From Candidatus Kaiserbacteria bacterium (GTDB taxonomy: Bacteria > Patescibacteriota > Minisyncoccia > Phycocordibacterales > UBA12088), in assembly GCA_003561715.1 (NCBI GenBank), contig PWVU01000150.1, positions 1-11,948 of the forward strand: a stretch of 11,948 bases of DNA. The letters are read 5' to 3'. Below the pieces are notes generated by a model that did not search any database, was not told the origin of the DNA, and saw nothing but the letters and a program-made list of their open reading frames with translations. The translations under genes and the position numbers were made by a program. Of this stretch, positions 6,074 through 11,848 are shown one piece after another (within the stretch, counting starts at the first letter, position 1; the number at the start of each line of letters is the position of its first letter).

Positions 6074-7684
6074 ATGGCTATCAAGCGATTGTTTTTCTAT
6101 GTAACAAGGTGGTGGGTGATCGCACTGGTCGTGCTTGGTGTCGCGGGGTATGTGTGGCTTTCTCGCGAAGAGACTTTTTCATACGAATCCGAGTTGGTCG
6201 AGCGTAGAGATGTGGTATCGGTGGTGAGTGCGGTCGGAGTCGTCGAGGCGCCCGAGAGCGTTGCGCTTTCATTTGAGATAGCCGGAACCGTGGTTGAGGT
6301 CCTCGCACGAGAGGGTGACATGGTCGAGCGAGGCGATCCGCTTATCGTACTTGATACCGCCCTGCGCGAATCCGATGTGGCTGCGGCGCGCGCACGGCTT
6401 GTTGCCGAGGAGGCGCGCTTGGCGGAGCTGTCTGCAGGGGTGACCGCGCAAGATCGAGAAGCGGCACAGCGCACGTTTGAGGCGGCTGAGGTGGCCTTGG
6501 AGAATGCGCTACGCACGCGCGAAGATGTTGCTTTACGGGAAGATATTGCCGTTGCCAATGCGTATGAGTCGTTACTTACGTCGGGCTTGCTTGCATTGCG
6601 TGTGGATGATGCGCAAGAAGACACCTTCTATTCAAGTGCTCCACCGACCATATCGGGAACCTATCGGGGGGGTACTCCCGGCACGTATACTATCTCGCTC
6701 TATCGCTCCGCATCCGAATCGGGCTACTCGTTTCGCGTAAGCGGTCTGGAGGAGGGTATTGTCGGGGAGGTGTCGACCGTACAGCCGAGGCCCCTGGGTA
6801 CCAAAGGACTGATGATCATATTCCCGGATAATTTTGTGCGTGGCTCGCAGGTGACCTGGGAGGTCGAGATACCCAATACGCGCGCAAGCACGTATGTTGC
6901 GAATAAACAGGCGTACGAACGTGCGCTTGAACTGCGTGATATCGCCTTGCGAGAAGTGGATCGACAGATCGAGTCAGCGCGCGCGGCGCGCGATACGGCG
7001 CGTGCCAATCTCGATCTGCGCGTCGCCGATACCCGCAGTGAGCGCATTGCCGTAGCCGAGGCGGCGGTCGCACAAGCGCGCGCAGGACTTCTTGCCGCAG
7101 AGACCGAACTCGACAAGTATATTCTGCGTGCACCGTTTGGTGGCATTCTCGACACACTGACTCCTCGTGTCGGACAGACCGTCTCGCCGCATACTCCCGT
7201 CGCACGCTTGGTATCTGATTCACTGTTTGAAATTGTCGTGCGTGTACCGGAAGCGGATATTGCCGACCTTACGATCGGTGATGAAGCGATAATATCATTC
7301 GACGCGTTTCCGGATGCGGAGTATCGGGGGCGCGTGGTATCGGTCGCCCGCTCGGCGGAACAATCGGGTGGAGTTGCGACATTCAAAACGATCATTCATC
7401 TCACCGAGGGTGATACGGCGCGTGTACGCGAAGGCTTGACTGCCGATGTCGATATTACCGCTACTCGCCGGGAAGGGGTAGTAGCGATTCCGGGGCGAGC
7501 GGTCGTGCGTACCGAAGGGCGTTCAGTTGTGCGCGTGGTGGTAGACGAGCATATTGAGGAGCGACCGGTGGCAGTTGGGTTGCGTGGCTCTGATGGGAGA
7601 GTCGAGATTCGTGAAGGTCTTTCGGAAGAGGAGCGCATCGTGACGTTTATTGACTCGGACACACTCGCACAACTACTCAACTAG
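6074..7684 (+). CDS. Membrane-fusion (HlyD/MacA-like) adaptor with an inserted beta-rich domain
   Basis: The protein has 536 residues, well above the roughly 370-400 usual for MacA-type adaptors. One N-terminal helix (about 13-29) anchors it in the membrane. The order is: first half of the lipoyl-like domain (about 64-95), a first coiled-coil arm (about 97-165), an insert of about 100 residues rich in Thr, Gly, Ser and Tyr (about 175-272), a second coiled-coil arm (about 276-346), the second lipoyl half with RAPFGGILDTL (352-362), a beta barrel (about 384-465) and a membrane-proximal domain to the end. The insert lies at the tip of the hairpin, where Gram-negative adaptors meet TolC. The start at 6074 (MAIKRLFFYV) is preferred over an in-frame GTG at 6044 that overlaps the ATPase gene and the -10 box. 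It lies between two MacB-like pairs and probably serves one or both. Confidence 0.85.
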   Translation: MAIKRLFFYVTRWWVIALVVLGVAGYVWLSREETFSYESELVERRDVVSVVSAVGVVEAPESVALSFEIAGTVVEVLAREGDMVERGDPLIVLDTALRESDVAAARARLVAEEARLAELSAGVTAQDREAAQRTFEAAEVALENALRTREDVALREDIAVANAYESLLTSGLLALRVDDAQEDTFYSSAPPTISGTYRGGTPGTYTISLYRSASESGYSFRVSGLEEGIVGEVSTVQPRPLGTKGLMIIFPDNFVRGSQVTWEVEIPNTRASTYVANKQAYERALELRDIALREVDRQIESARAARDTARANLDLRVADTRSERIAVAEAAVAQARAGLLAAETELDKYILRAPFGGILDTLTPRVGQTVSPHTPVARLVSDSLFEIVVRVPEADIADLTIGDEAIISFDAFPDAEYRGRVVSVARSAEQSGGVATFKTIIHLTEGDTARVREGLTADVDITATRREGVVAIPGRAVVRTEGRSVVRVVVDEHIEERPVAVGLRGSDGRVEIREGLSEEERIVTFIDSDTLAQLLN

Positions 7685-7902
7685 AGCATGTCTGAAAACC
7701 TCACCTACGTGCGCCCGCCACGTCGCTCAATTTCTTACAGAAACCGTCTACTCATTGGACCTTTTGCTCGTAAAAACTCACAAAAGTCCTCAATGAGTCT
7801 TGCGAAGCTCCGCTTCTCACCTCATCGTATACTTGATACGCCTCAGATTTTCGCTCCTTGGCGTCTTGTATCTGAGGCTTTCAGAATATACTCTAGATAT
7901 AT
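7685..7902. repeat. Palindrome-dense intergenic region
   Basis: This 218-bp gap holds four successive inverted repeats. At 7750-7798, ACTCATTG pairs with CAATGAGT and CTTTTG (7761-7766) with CAAAAG (7781-7786). At 7804-7816 there is GAAGC-TCC-GCTTC. At 7826-7840 there is CGTAT-ACTTG-ATACG. At 7840-7878, GCCTCAGAT pairs with ATCTGAGGC over a 21-nt loop. None is followed by a long T run, so a standard Rho-independent terminator is not evident, though the first could end the adaptor transcript. A frame open from 7688 to 7906 is not believed to be coding. The array may be a repeated noncoding element or a structured untranslated RNA. Confidence 0.5.
7887..7892 (+). promoter_or_regulatory. -10 box TATACT for the second ABC pair
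   Basis: TATACT ends 11 nt before the ATG at 7903 and begins 9 bp after the last hairpin of the gap. The transcript would have a leader of about 4 nt. No Shine-Dalgarno is present and no clear -35 box is seen; the hairpin at 7840-7878 occupies the position where one would lie. Confidence 0.45.
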
Positions 7903-8646
7903 ATGACACTGATTGAAGCACAGGAGCTTCAGCAGACCTTCGAAACTGACGGTATGGTGACGGCTGTATTGCACGGCATCTCATTCTCGATCGAACGAGG
8001 AGAGTTCGTCTCGATCATGGGACCAAGTGGCTCCGGCAAATCGACCTTGTTGCATATCCTTGGATTTCTTTCCGATCACACCGGTGGCACCTATCGTTTC
8101 AACGGGCGCACGATGGCGGAACACACCGAAGATGAGATCGCGCAAGTGCGAAATGAAGAAATGGGCTTTGTGTTCCAGTCGTTCAATTTGCTTGGGCGAG
8201 CGAGTGTGTACGATAATGTGCGTCTCCCTTTGCTCTATTCACGTCGACCGGAGCGCGAGTGGGATGGGCGTATCCGAAGTGCCGTTGAACGCGTGGGGCT
8301 TATGCATCGCATTGACTACGAGACGTATAAACTCTCGGGGGGTGAGCGTCAACGAGTGGCTATTGCACGCTCGCTGGTAAACGAGCCGCGCGTTATTTTT
8401 GCGGATGAGCCGACCGGTAATCTCGATACCGCCTCGGGGCGTGCGGTCATGCAGATCTTGCAGGAGTTGCATGATGTACAAGGGCATACCATCGTATTGA
8501 TAACGCATGATGTGGAGGTGGCGGAGTATGCCAACCGTATGCTGTTTTTGCGTGATGGCAGCATTGAGCGTGATACCCCGATCCTGGAGCGTCGTAAAGC
8601 GGAAGAGTTTGTCAGTACGACGCGCAAAGAGCGCGACCTCATTTGA
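7903..8646 (+). CDS. ABC transporter ATPase, MacB-like (second pair)
   Basis: The protein has 247 residues. Motifs are complete: Walker A GPSGSGKST (40-48), Q-loop in FVFQSFNLL (Gln near 92), signature LSGGERQR (144-151), Walker B VIFADEP (164-170), TGNLD after it, and the H-loop in LITHD (about 202). The sequence is close to the canonical MacB/LolD/YknY ATPase, which powers export by pulling on the periplasmic or extracellular part of its permease and adaptor. The permease start follows the stop by one base (TGATATG), so the two are translationally coupled. The C-terminal 25 residues after IERDTP are charged and variable. The start is supported by the -10 box directly upstream. Confidence 0.93.
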   Translation: MTLIEAQELQQTFETDGMVTAVLHGISFSIERGEFVSIMGPSGSGKSTLLHILGFLSDHTGGTYRFNGRTMAEHTEDEIAQVRNEEMGFVFQSFNLLGRASVYDNVRLPLLYSRRPEREWDGRIRSAVERVGLMHRIDYETYKLSGGERQRVAIARSLVNEPRVIFADEPTGNLDTASGRAVMQILQELHDVQGHTIVLITHDVEVAEYANRMLFLRDGSIERDTPILERRKAEEFVSTTRKERDLI

Positions 8647-8647
8647 T

Positions 8648-9886
8648 ATGCGAGTAAAATACATCGCACTCTCGGCATTTGACGCATTTCGCACACATCG
8701 CTCGCGAGCGCTCTTGACGGTGCTGGGTATCGTGATCGGAGTCGCTGCGATCATTTTGGTCATGTCGCTTGGCAGTGGTGCGCGAGAGCTGATCACGGCA
8801 CAAATTGGTCAAATGGGTGCGGGGACGGTGGTCGTGTTGCCCGGTTCGGGAAACCCGACCGATTTGGGCACGTTGTTTCTCGACTCATTGACGCGTCGTG
8901 ATCTTGATGCGCTGAGGCGTCCGCAAAATGTTCCCAACCTTGCTGAGATCATGCCGGAGGTCATTGTGTCGGGCGTCGTTACATATCGTGGGGAGCGCTA
9001 TACTCCCGCCGCGATCGCCGGGGGCTCGGCTGATTTTTTCGGGAAGACATTTAATGTGTATCCTGATTCGGGAAGTATATTCACTGAAGCTGATATTGAG
9101 CAACAGGCTCGTGTGGCAATCTTGGGGCATACCGTCAAAGTCGAGCTGTTTGGCGAATCGGACGCAATCGGTGAATACGTGTCGATTCGCGGGACACGCT
9201 TGCGGGTCGTCGGGGTATATCCGAAAACAGGTCAAGTGGCTTTTTCAGATGTCGATGATTTAGTTTTGGTACCGTACACGACCGCACAAACCTATCTTGC
9301 CGGCATAAATCATTTTCAAAGTTTCATCATCAAAGCAGACGATCCGGCAAATGTTGATAAATTGACACACGATATCGAGGCAACCCTGCGCGAATCGCAT
9401 CGGTTGGAACCCGGACAAGATGCAGACTTTTCGGTAATGACCCAGCAGGCATTGCTTGAGCAGGTGAGTACCATATTGGGTGTGCTGACCGCATTTCTCT
9501 CGTCGGTCGCTGCGATCTCGCTTGTGGTGGGTGGTATCGGTATTATGAATATCATGCTGGTCTCGGTGACCGAGCGTACGCGTGAGATCGGCTTGCGCAA
9601 AGCGCTCGGTGCAACCAGGCGCGCTATCATGCAGCAGTTCTTGGTCGAGGCGGTGGTGCTCACCTTGGTGGGTGGCATCATCGGCATGCTCTTGGGCGGA
9701 TTGTTTGCGTTCCTCGCATCACTTGCGCTTGGCGCAACGGTGGCAAGCGATTGGCAATTCGTCTTTCCGATCGAAGCGGTCATTTTGGGTGTGGGGGTGT
9801 CAACCTTGGTCGGACTTGTGTTTGGCTTGTATCCCGCCGCACAAGCGGCGAAGAAAAGTCCTATCGAAGCACTGCGGTATGAGTGA
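8648..9886 (+). CDS. ABC transporter permease, MacB/YknZ-like (second pair)
   Basis: The protein has 412 residues and is a textbook MacB-type permease. The N-terminal part RTHRSRALLTVLGIVIGVAAII (about 15-36) opens the first helix; a MacB-PCD-like extracytoplasmic domain spans about 45-270; then come helix 2 (about 277-305), the coupling motif SVTERTREIGLRKALGA (306-322), helix 3 (about 330-360) and helix 4 (about 375-397), ending in the family tail PAAQAAKKSPIEALRYE. The start at 8648 follows the ATPase stop after one base; the same frame is open upstream inside the ATPase gene and that part is rejected. Unlike Gram-negative MacB, the ATPase is a separate protein, as in Gram-positive YknYZ systems, where the adaptor is YknX. 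The adaptor at 6074 is the likely YknX counterpart. Confidence 0.92.
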   Translation: MRVKYIALSAFDAFRTHRSRALLTVLGIVIGVAAIILVMSLGSGARELITAQIGQMGAGTVVVLPGSGNPTDLGTLFLDSLTRRDLDALRRPQNVPNLAEIMPEVIVSGVVTYRGERYTPAAIAGGSADFFGKTFNVYPDSGSIFTEADIEQQARVAILGHTVKVELFGESDAIGEYVSIRGTRLRVVGVYPKTGQVAFSDVDDLVLVPYTTAQTYLAGINHFQSFIIKADDPANVDKLTHDIEATLRESHRLEPGQDADFSVMTQQALLEQVSTILGVLTAFLSSVAAISLVVGGIGIMNIMLVSVTERTREIGLRKALGATRRAIMQQFLVEAVVLTLVGGIIGMLLGGLFAFLASLALGATVASDWQFVFPIEAVILGVGVSTLVGLVFGLYPAAQAAKKSPIEALRYE

Positions 9887-9887
9887 T

Positions 9888-10328
9888 ATGCACGAACCAC
9901 AAGAGCGATCATATGGCGTTATCCCGTATCGCATCGGCACGCGAGGGATTGAGCTGTTGATGGTGCGCCAAGTCAACGGCAACCACTGGACGTTCCCGAA
10001 AGGACATGCCGAGGAAGGCGAGACGGTGGAGCAAACCATGGTACGAGAGTTGTATGAGGAGACCGGTATCAGTGAGATCGAACTCCAAGAAGAACCGGTC
10101 TTTGAGGAGCGGTATACGTTTGAGCGAGAAGGCGTCTTCGTAGACAAGCTTGTTGTATATCGGTTGGGTAAGACGCTCAATGATGAGTCGCATTATCATG
10201 ATACGACAGGAGAAATACTGGAGCGACTTTGGGGCACGCCCGAGGAGTTGCTCCAGTTGTCACTCTTCCCTGAAAAGCGTGCATTGCTTGAGGAAGTGCA
10301 GAAGTACGTTTGCACCGATGTGCGATAG
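9888..10328 (+). CDS. Nudix hydrolase, Ap4A-hydrolase-like
   Basis: The protein has 146 residues, the usual size for a single-domain Nudix enzyme. The Nudix box matches G-x5-E-x7-RE-U-x-EE-x-G-U at residues 39-61 (GHAEEGE, then RELYEETGI), providing the metal-binding Glu residues. The preceding WTFPKGH (34-40) is typical of asymmetric diadenosine tetraphosphate hydrolases, which split Ap4A to ATP and AMP, but related enzymes act on other nucleoside polyphosphates, so the substrate is not settled. The start follows the permease stop after one base (TGATATG), the same junction as between the ATPase and permease genes, so it is co-translated with the exporter. A functional link to export is not obvious; it may simply share the operon. 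Confidence 0.88.
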   Translation: MHEPQERSYGVIPYRIGTRGIELLMVRQVNGNHWTFPKGHAEEGETVEQTMVRELYEETGISEIELQEEPVFEERYTFEREGVFVDKLVVYRLGKTLNDESHYHDTTGEILERLWGTPEELLQLSLFPEKRALLEEVQKYVCTDVR

Positions 10329-10350
10329 TGAGCAGTAAGGGACACCCGTC

Positions 10351-10375
10351 ATACACGTCTTAACTCGTGTATACT
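10351..10375 (+). promoter_or_regulatory. -10 box TATACT overlapped by a palindrome
   Basis: TATACT (10370-10375) ends 10 nt before the ATG at 10385, again implying a leaderless or nearly leaderless transcript. A perfect 7-bp inverted repeat, ATACACG (10351-10357) and CGTGTAT (10366-10372), overlaps the box. It could be an operator or the weak hairpin end of the upstream operon; no T run follows it. Confidence 0.45.
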
Positions 10376-10384
10376 TATTTGCAT

Positions 10385-10927
10385 ATGACCAAAAAAACCA
10401 AGATCACCATCGGTATTGTTGTGTTCCTTATAGCATTTGCGGCATTTGCGTATATCGTAATTACCAACAATCGTGCAGGAGTGACGTCAGAGCAGGCAAT
10501 TGAACGTTTTTATAGGGGTTGGATACGCGAGAATACGTCGCCCGGCGCGGCATTTGAGAAGAATCTGCACATTCGAAGCACCTACGCAAGTCCGTCGTTG
10601 GCGCAGGATGTGGCGCGCGGTGCGCTCTACATCGATGGCGCTTTTGCATTCGATCCGGTCGTATGTGGCGCAATTCAGCAAAGTGATGCGGCGGGGGTGA
10701 ATATGGTATCTGAGGACGTAGATGCGGGAACCGCGCGCGCGGTGTTGACCGGTATCGCAAGTGGTCCCATTAATGTGTATGCCGCGCGCGGAGAGAATGG
10801 TTGGTGGTATGTCGATGAGATAGACTGCCCGGCGGGATCGGTGCCGGAAATGCCGGGAGAAACAATCCCTGACCCTGAATCCATTGAGCCTCTATCCGAA
10901 GAAAATGAAGAGAGTGAAAACGAGTAA
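10385..10927 (+). CDS. Membrane-anchored DUF3828-like protein
   Basis: The protein has 180 residues: a Lys-rich start, one membrane helix (about 7-27) and an extracytoplasmic domain of about 130 residues, then an acidic Pro/Glu tail (about 155-180). The domain pattern, QAIERFYRGW near the front, an FDPVVCGAI segment in the middle and a closing GWWYVDEIDC, resembles the DUF3828/lumazine-binding-like fold in which a small alpha+beta barrel follows a membrane anchor. Two Cys (about 105 and 147) fall where that family often has a pair and might form a disulfide. Family assignment is by pattern only and the function is unknown. The start at 10385 is favoured over an in-frame GTG at 10367 because that codon overlaps the -10 box. 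Confidence 0.7.
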   Translation: MTKKTKITIGIVVFLIAFAAFAYIVITNNRAGVTSEQAIERFYRGWIRENTSPGAAFEKNLHIRSTYASPSLAQDVARGALYIDGAFAFDPVVCGAIQQSDAAGVNMVSEDVDAGTARAVLTGIASGPINVYAARGENGWWYVDEIDCPAGSVPEMPGETIPDPESIEPLSEENEESENE

Positions 10928-10986
10928 TACGTTCCGGGTTATTCGTCTCATGAACGCAAGGTCTTGAGTGCTGTGGTACTGTGTAG

Positions 10987-10992
10987 TATGCT
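10987..10992 (+). promoter_or_regulatory. -10 box TATGCT upstream of a small membrane protein gene
   Basis: TATGCT ends 12 nt before the ATG at 11004, the same geometry as at 4071-4076. It supports 11004 as the start of the small gene. No -35 box is clear. Confidence 0.35.
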
Positions 10993-11003
10993 CGGGGCTG
11001 TAT

Positions 11004-11213
11004 ATGCGAAACAGAACACTCGTTGGTATAGTGGTGATCTCATTTTGGGCGTATCTTGCTTTGCGGGATGTATTGCCGCTTGTTTCCGAGGGCACAAATG
11101 CATATTGGCTTGCGCTAGCCGCTTTCATTGCTTCTTCAGTAACACTCGTTTTTTCGGTCGCCTTCTGTCTTCGACGTTTATGGTATGTGCCGAACACATC
11201 TTCTGATGCATGA
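11004..11213 (+). CDS. Small two-helix membrane protein
   Basis: A 69-residue protein with two hydrophobic segments (about 5-26 and 34-57) joined by a short loop VSEGTNAYW, and a basic segment CLRRLWYV after the second helix, which would keep that end in the cytoplasm. I do not recognise a family. The longer frame from 10968 starts within a region that lacks hydrophobic pattern and includes the -10 box, so the ATG at 11004 is used. The hydrophobic pattern and the promoter geometry support a real gene; its function is unknown. Confidence 0.5.
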   Translation: MRNRTLVGIVVISFWAYLALRDVLPLVSEGTNAYWLALAAFIASSVTLVFSVAFCLRRLWYVPNTSSDA

Positions 11214-11230
11214 GATGCAGTTTCTGCCGA

Positions 11231-11259
11231 TTGAGCAATTGAGAAAAGTATTGTAGTAT
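11231..11259 (+). promoter_or_regulatory. Promoter of the first tRNA-Thr gene
   Basis: TTGAGC (11231-11236) and TAGTAT (11254-11259) are separated by 17 bp. Transcription would start near 11266, 22 nt before the tRNA. The leader contains a small hairpin with a GAAA tetraloop (TCTCG-GAAA-CGAGA, about 11268-11281), which would lie just 5' of the RNase P cleavage site. Confidence 0.45.
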
Positions 11260-11287
11260 GACGGAGTTCTCGGAAACGAGAGCACAC

Positions 11288-11360
11288 GCCATCGTAGCTC
11301 AGTCGGTAGAGCGCATCCATGGTAAGGATGAGGTCCCCGGTTCAATCCCGGGCGATGGCT
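11288..11360 (+). tRNA. tRNA-Thr (GGT anticodon)
   Basis: The 73-nt sequence folds as a complete cloverleaf. The acceptor stem is GCCATCG with CGATGGC, the D arm is GCTC-AGTCGGTA-GAGC, the anticodon stem is CATCC with GGATG around the loop ATGGTAA (anticodon GGT, reading ACC and ACU), and the T arm is CCCGG-TTCAATC-CCGGG. The discriminator base is T. CCA is not encoded; the next bases are CAAG, so CCA must be added by an enzyme. The 3' part of this gene recurs downstream in direct and inverted copies, which is unusual. Confidence 0.95.
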
Positions 11361-11398
11361 CAAGAGCGGGGCGATGGAGACATCGCTCGGGATTGAAC
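11340..11398 (+). repeat. 18-bp inverted repeat joining the tRNA 3' end to its downstream flank
   Basis: GTTCAATCCCGGGCGATG (11340-11357, inside the tRNA: T loop, T stem and acceptor 3' strand) is complementary to CATCGCTCGGGATTGAAC (11381-11398), with a single G-U wobble. The loop is 23 nt (11358-11380). The loop itself carries a partial direct copy, GGGCGATGG (11369-11377), which can form the smaller hairpin GCGATG-GAGA-CATCGC. The transcript therefore has two mutually exclusive options: normal tRNA with the small hairpin, or a long hairpin that consumes the tRNA T arm. Confidence 0.75.
11344..11361 (+). repeat. tRNA-Thr 3'-end repeat, copy 1 (within the tRNA)
   Basis: AATCCCGGGCGATGGCTC covers the T-loop end, T stem, acceptor 3' strand, discriminator and one flanking base. 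It is the parental copy, since only here is the rest of the tRNA present. Confidence 0.85.
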
Positions 11399-11487
11399 GC
11401 GGAAGGGGTCGGGGAACCTGCTGGTTCCCCGTGGAGGAGAGCAGGCAACGCCGTTGAGAACCGAGGGTTCTCAACGCGAAGCGGTGA

Positions 11488-11505
11488 AATCCCGGGCGAT
11501 GGCTC
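11488..11505 (+). repeat. tRNA-Thr 3'-end repeat, copy 2
   Basis: An exact 18-nt copy of AATCCCGGGCGATGGCTC, starting 144 bp after the start of the copy inside the tRNA. The 5' half of the T arm and the rest of the tRNA are absent, so no functional tRNA can form here. Confidence 0.85.
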
Positions 11506-11642
11506 CGAAGTAAAGCGTAGGAGGCGGCGCAAGAAGCAACCTGCCTTGCTTCTGTCCGGAATTGAAAACCAGAGCGTGTCGCTTTCGACGCGAGGTCGGG
11601 CAGGATGTCGTTATGAGCGAAGCGAATTACGAACCTGACGCC

Positions 11643-11660
11643 AATCCCGGGCGATGGCTC
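11643..11660 (+). repeat. tRNA-Thr 3'-end repeat, copy 3
   Basis: An exact 18-nt copy 155 bp after copy 2. Identity with copy 1 extends one base to the left and three to the right (22 nt, 11642-11663), more than copy 2 shares with copy 1, so the last copy resembles the first in its flank. After it the sequence turns A-rich up to about 11750. Confidence 0.85.
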
Positions 11661-11753
11661 AAGGGATATGAAAGATACAAAAGTAAAGATATAAAAGAAA
11701 AGTGCAAAAATCCTAAGCTCGACGCTTTTTGGCTCGCAAAAAAACGTATACCT

Positions 11754-11762
11754 TGCTATAGT
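11754..11762 (+). promoter_or_regulatory. Extended -10 promoter (TGCTATAGT) of the second tRNA-Thr gene
   Basis: The TGC extension is followed by TATAGT (11757-11762), 13 nt before the tRNA starts. No good -35 box is seen at 17 bp, as at the other TGC-extended promoters of the window. The preceding 90 bp (11661-11753) is A-rich and holds no gene. Confidence 0.5.
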
Positions 11763-11775
11763 GTGCCTGCATTTC

Positions 11776-11848
11776 GCCGAAGTAGCTCAGTTGGTAGAGC
11801 AATGGTATCGTAAACCATAGGTCGCGAGTTCGAGTCTCGCCTTCGGCT
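11776..11848 (+). tRNA. tRNA-Thr (CGT anticodon)
   Basis: The 73-nt cloverleaf is complete: acceptor stem GCCGAAG with CTTCGGC, D arm GCTC-AGTTGGTA-GAGC, anticodon stem ATGGT with ACCAT around ATCGTAA (anticodon CGT, reading ACG), and T arm GCGAG-TTCGAGT-CTCGC. The discriminator is T and CCA is not encoded (the next bases are CAGA). Together with the GGT tRNA upstream it reads three of the four Thr codons; a TGT tRNA for ACA would be expected elsewhere in the genome. Confidence 0.95.

Larger units (their letters stand above)
11361..11660. other. Structured noncoding region of hairpins and tRNA-end repeats
   Basis: This 300-bp GC-rich stretch has no credible gene. It holds two further copies of the tRNA 3' end and, between them, hairpins: CGGGGAACC/GGTTCCCCG (11410-11431, 9 bp, TGCT loop), CGTTGAGAACC/GGTTCTCAACG (11452-11476, 11 bp, 3-nt loop), AGAAGCAA/TTGCTTCT (11532-11553, 8 bp), CGTGTCG/CGACGCG (11575-11592, 7 bp with one G-T) and an imperfect one around 11598-11642. 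The reading frames open across it lack any protein pattern. It may be processed from the tRNA transcript or be the remains of repeated insertion at the tRNA. Confidence 0.6.

Noticed and set aside
7688..7906. 72-residue frame in the hairpin-rich gap
   Set aside because: It runs through four palindromes and past the start of the ABC ATPase gene, and the translated sequence has no recognisable fold.
11258..11638. 126-residue frame spanning the first tRNA-Thr and its repeats
   Set aside because: It contains the whole tRNA gene and hairpin repeats; the lack of stops fits high GC rather than coding.
11344..11660. CRISPR-like array
   Set aside because: Only three repeats, spacers of about 126-137 bp, repeats derived from a tRNA, and no cas genes in the window.
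11288..11660. Standard integrative element at the tRNA
   Set aside because: No integrase or cargo gene lies between the repeated tRNA ends; the spacing is far too small for a known autonomous element. A remnant or non-autonomous form stays open and is reported as a finding.
11562..11813. 83-residue frame running into the second tRNA-Thr
   Set aside because: It crosses a tRNA-end repeat, an A-rich noncoding stretch and half of the second tRNA, with no protein pattern.
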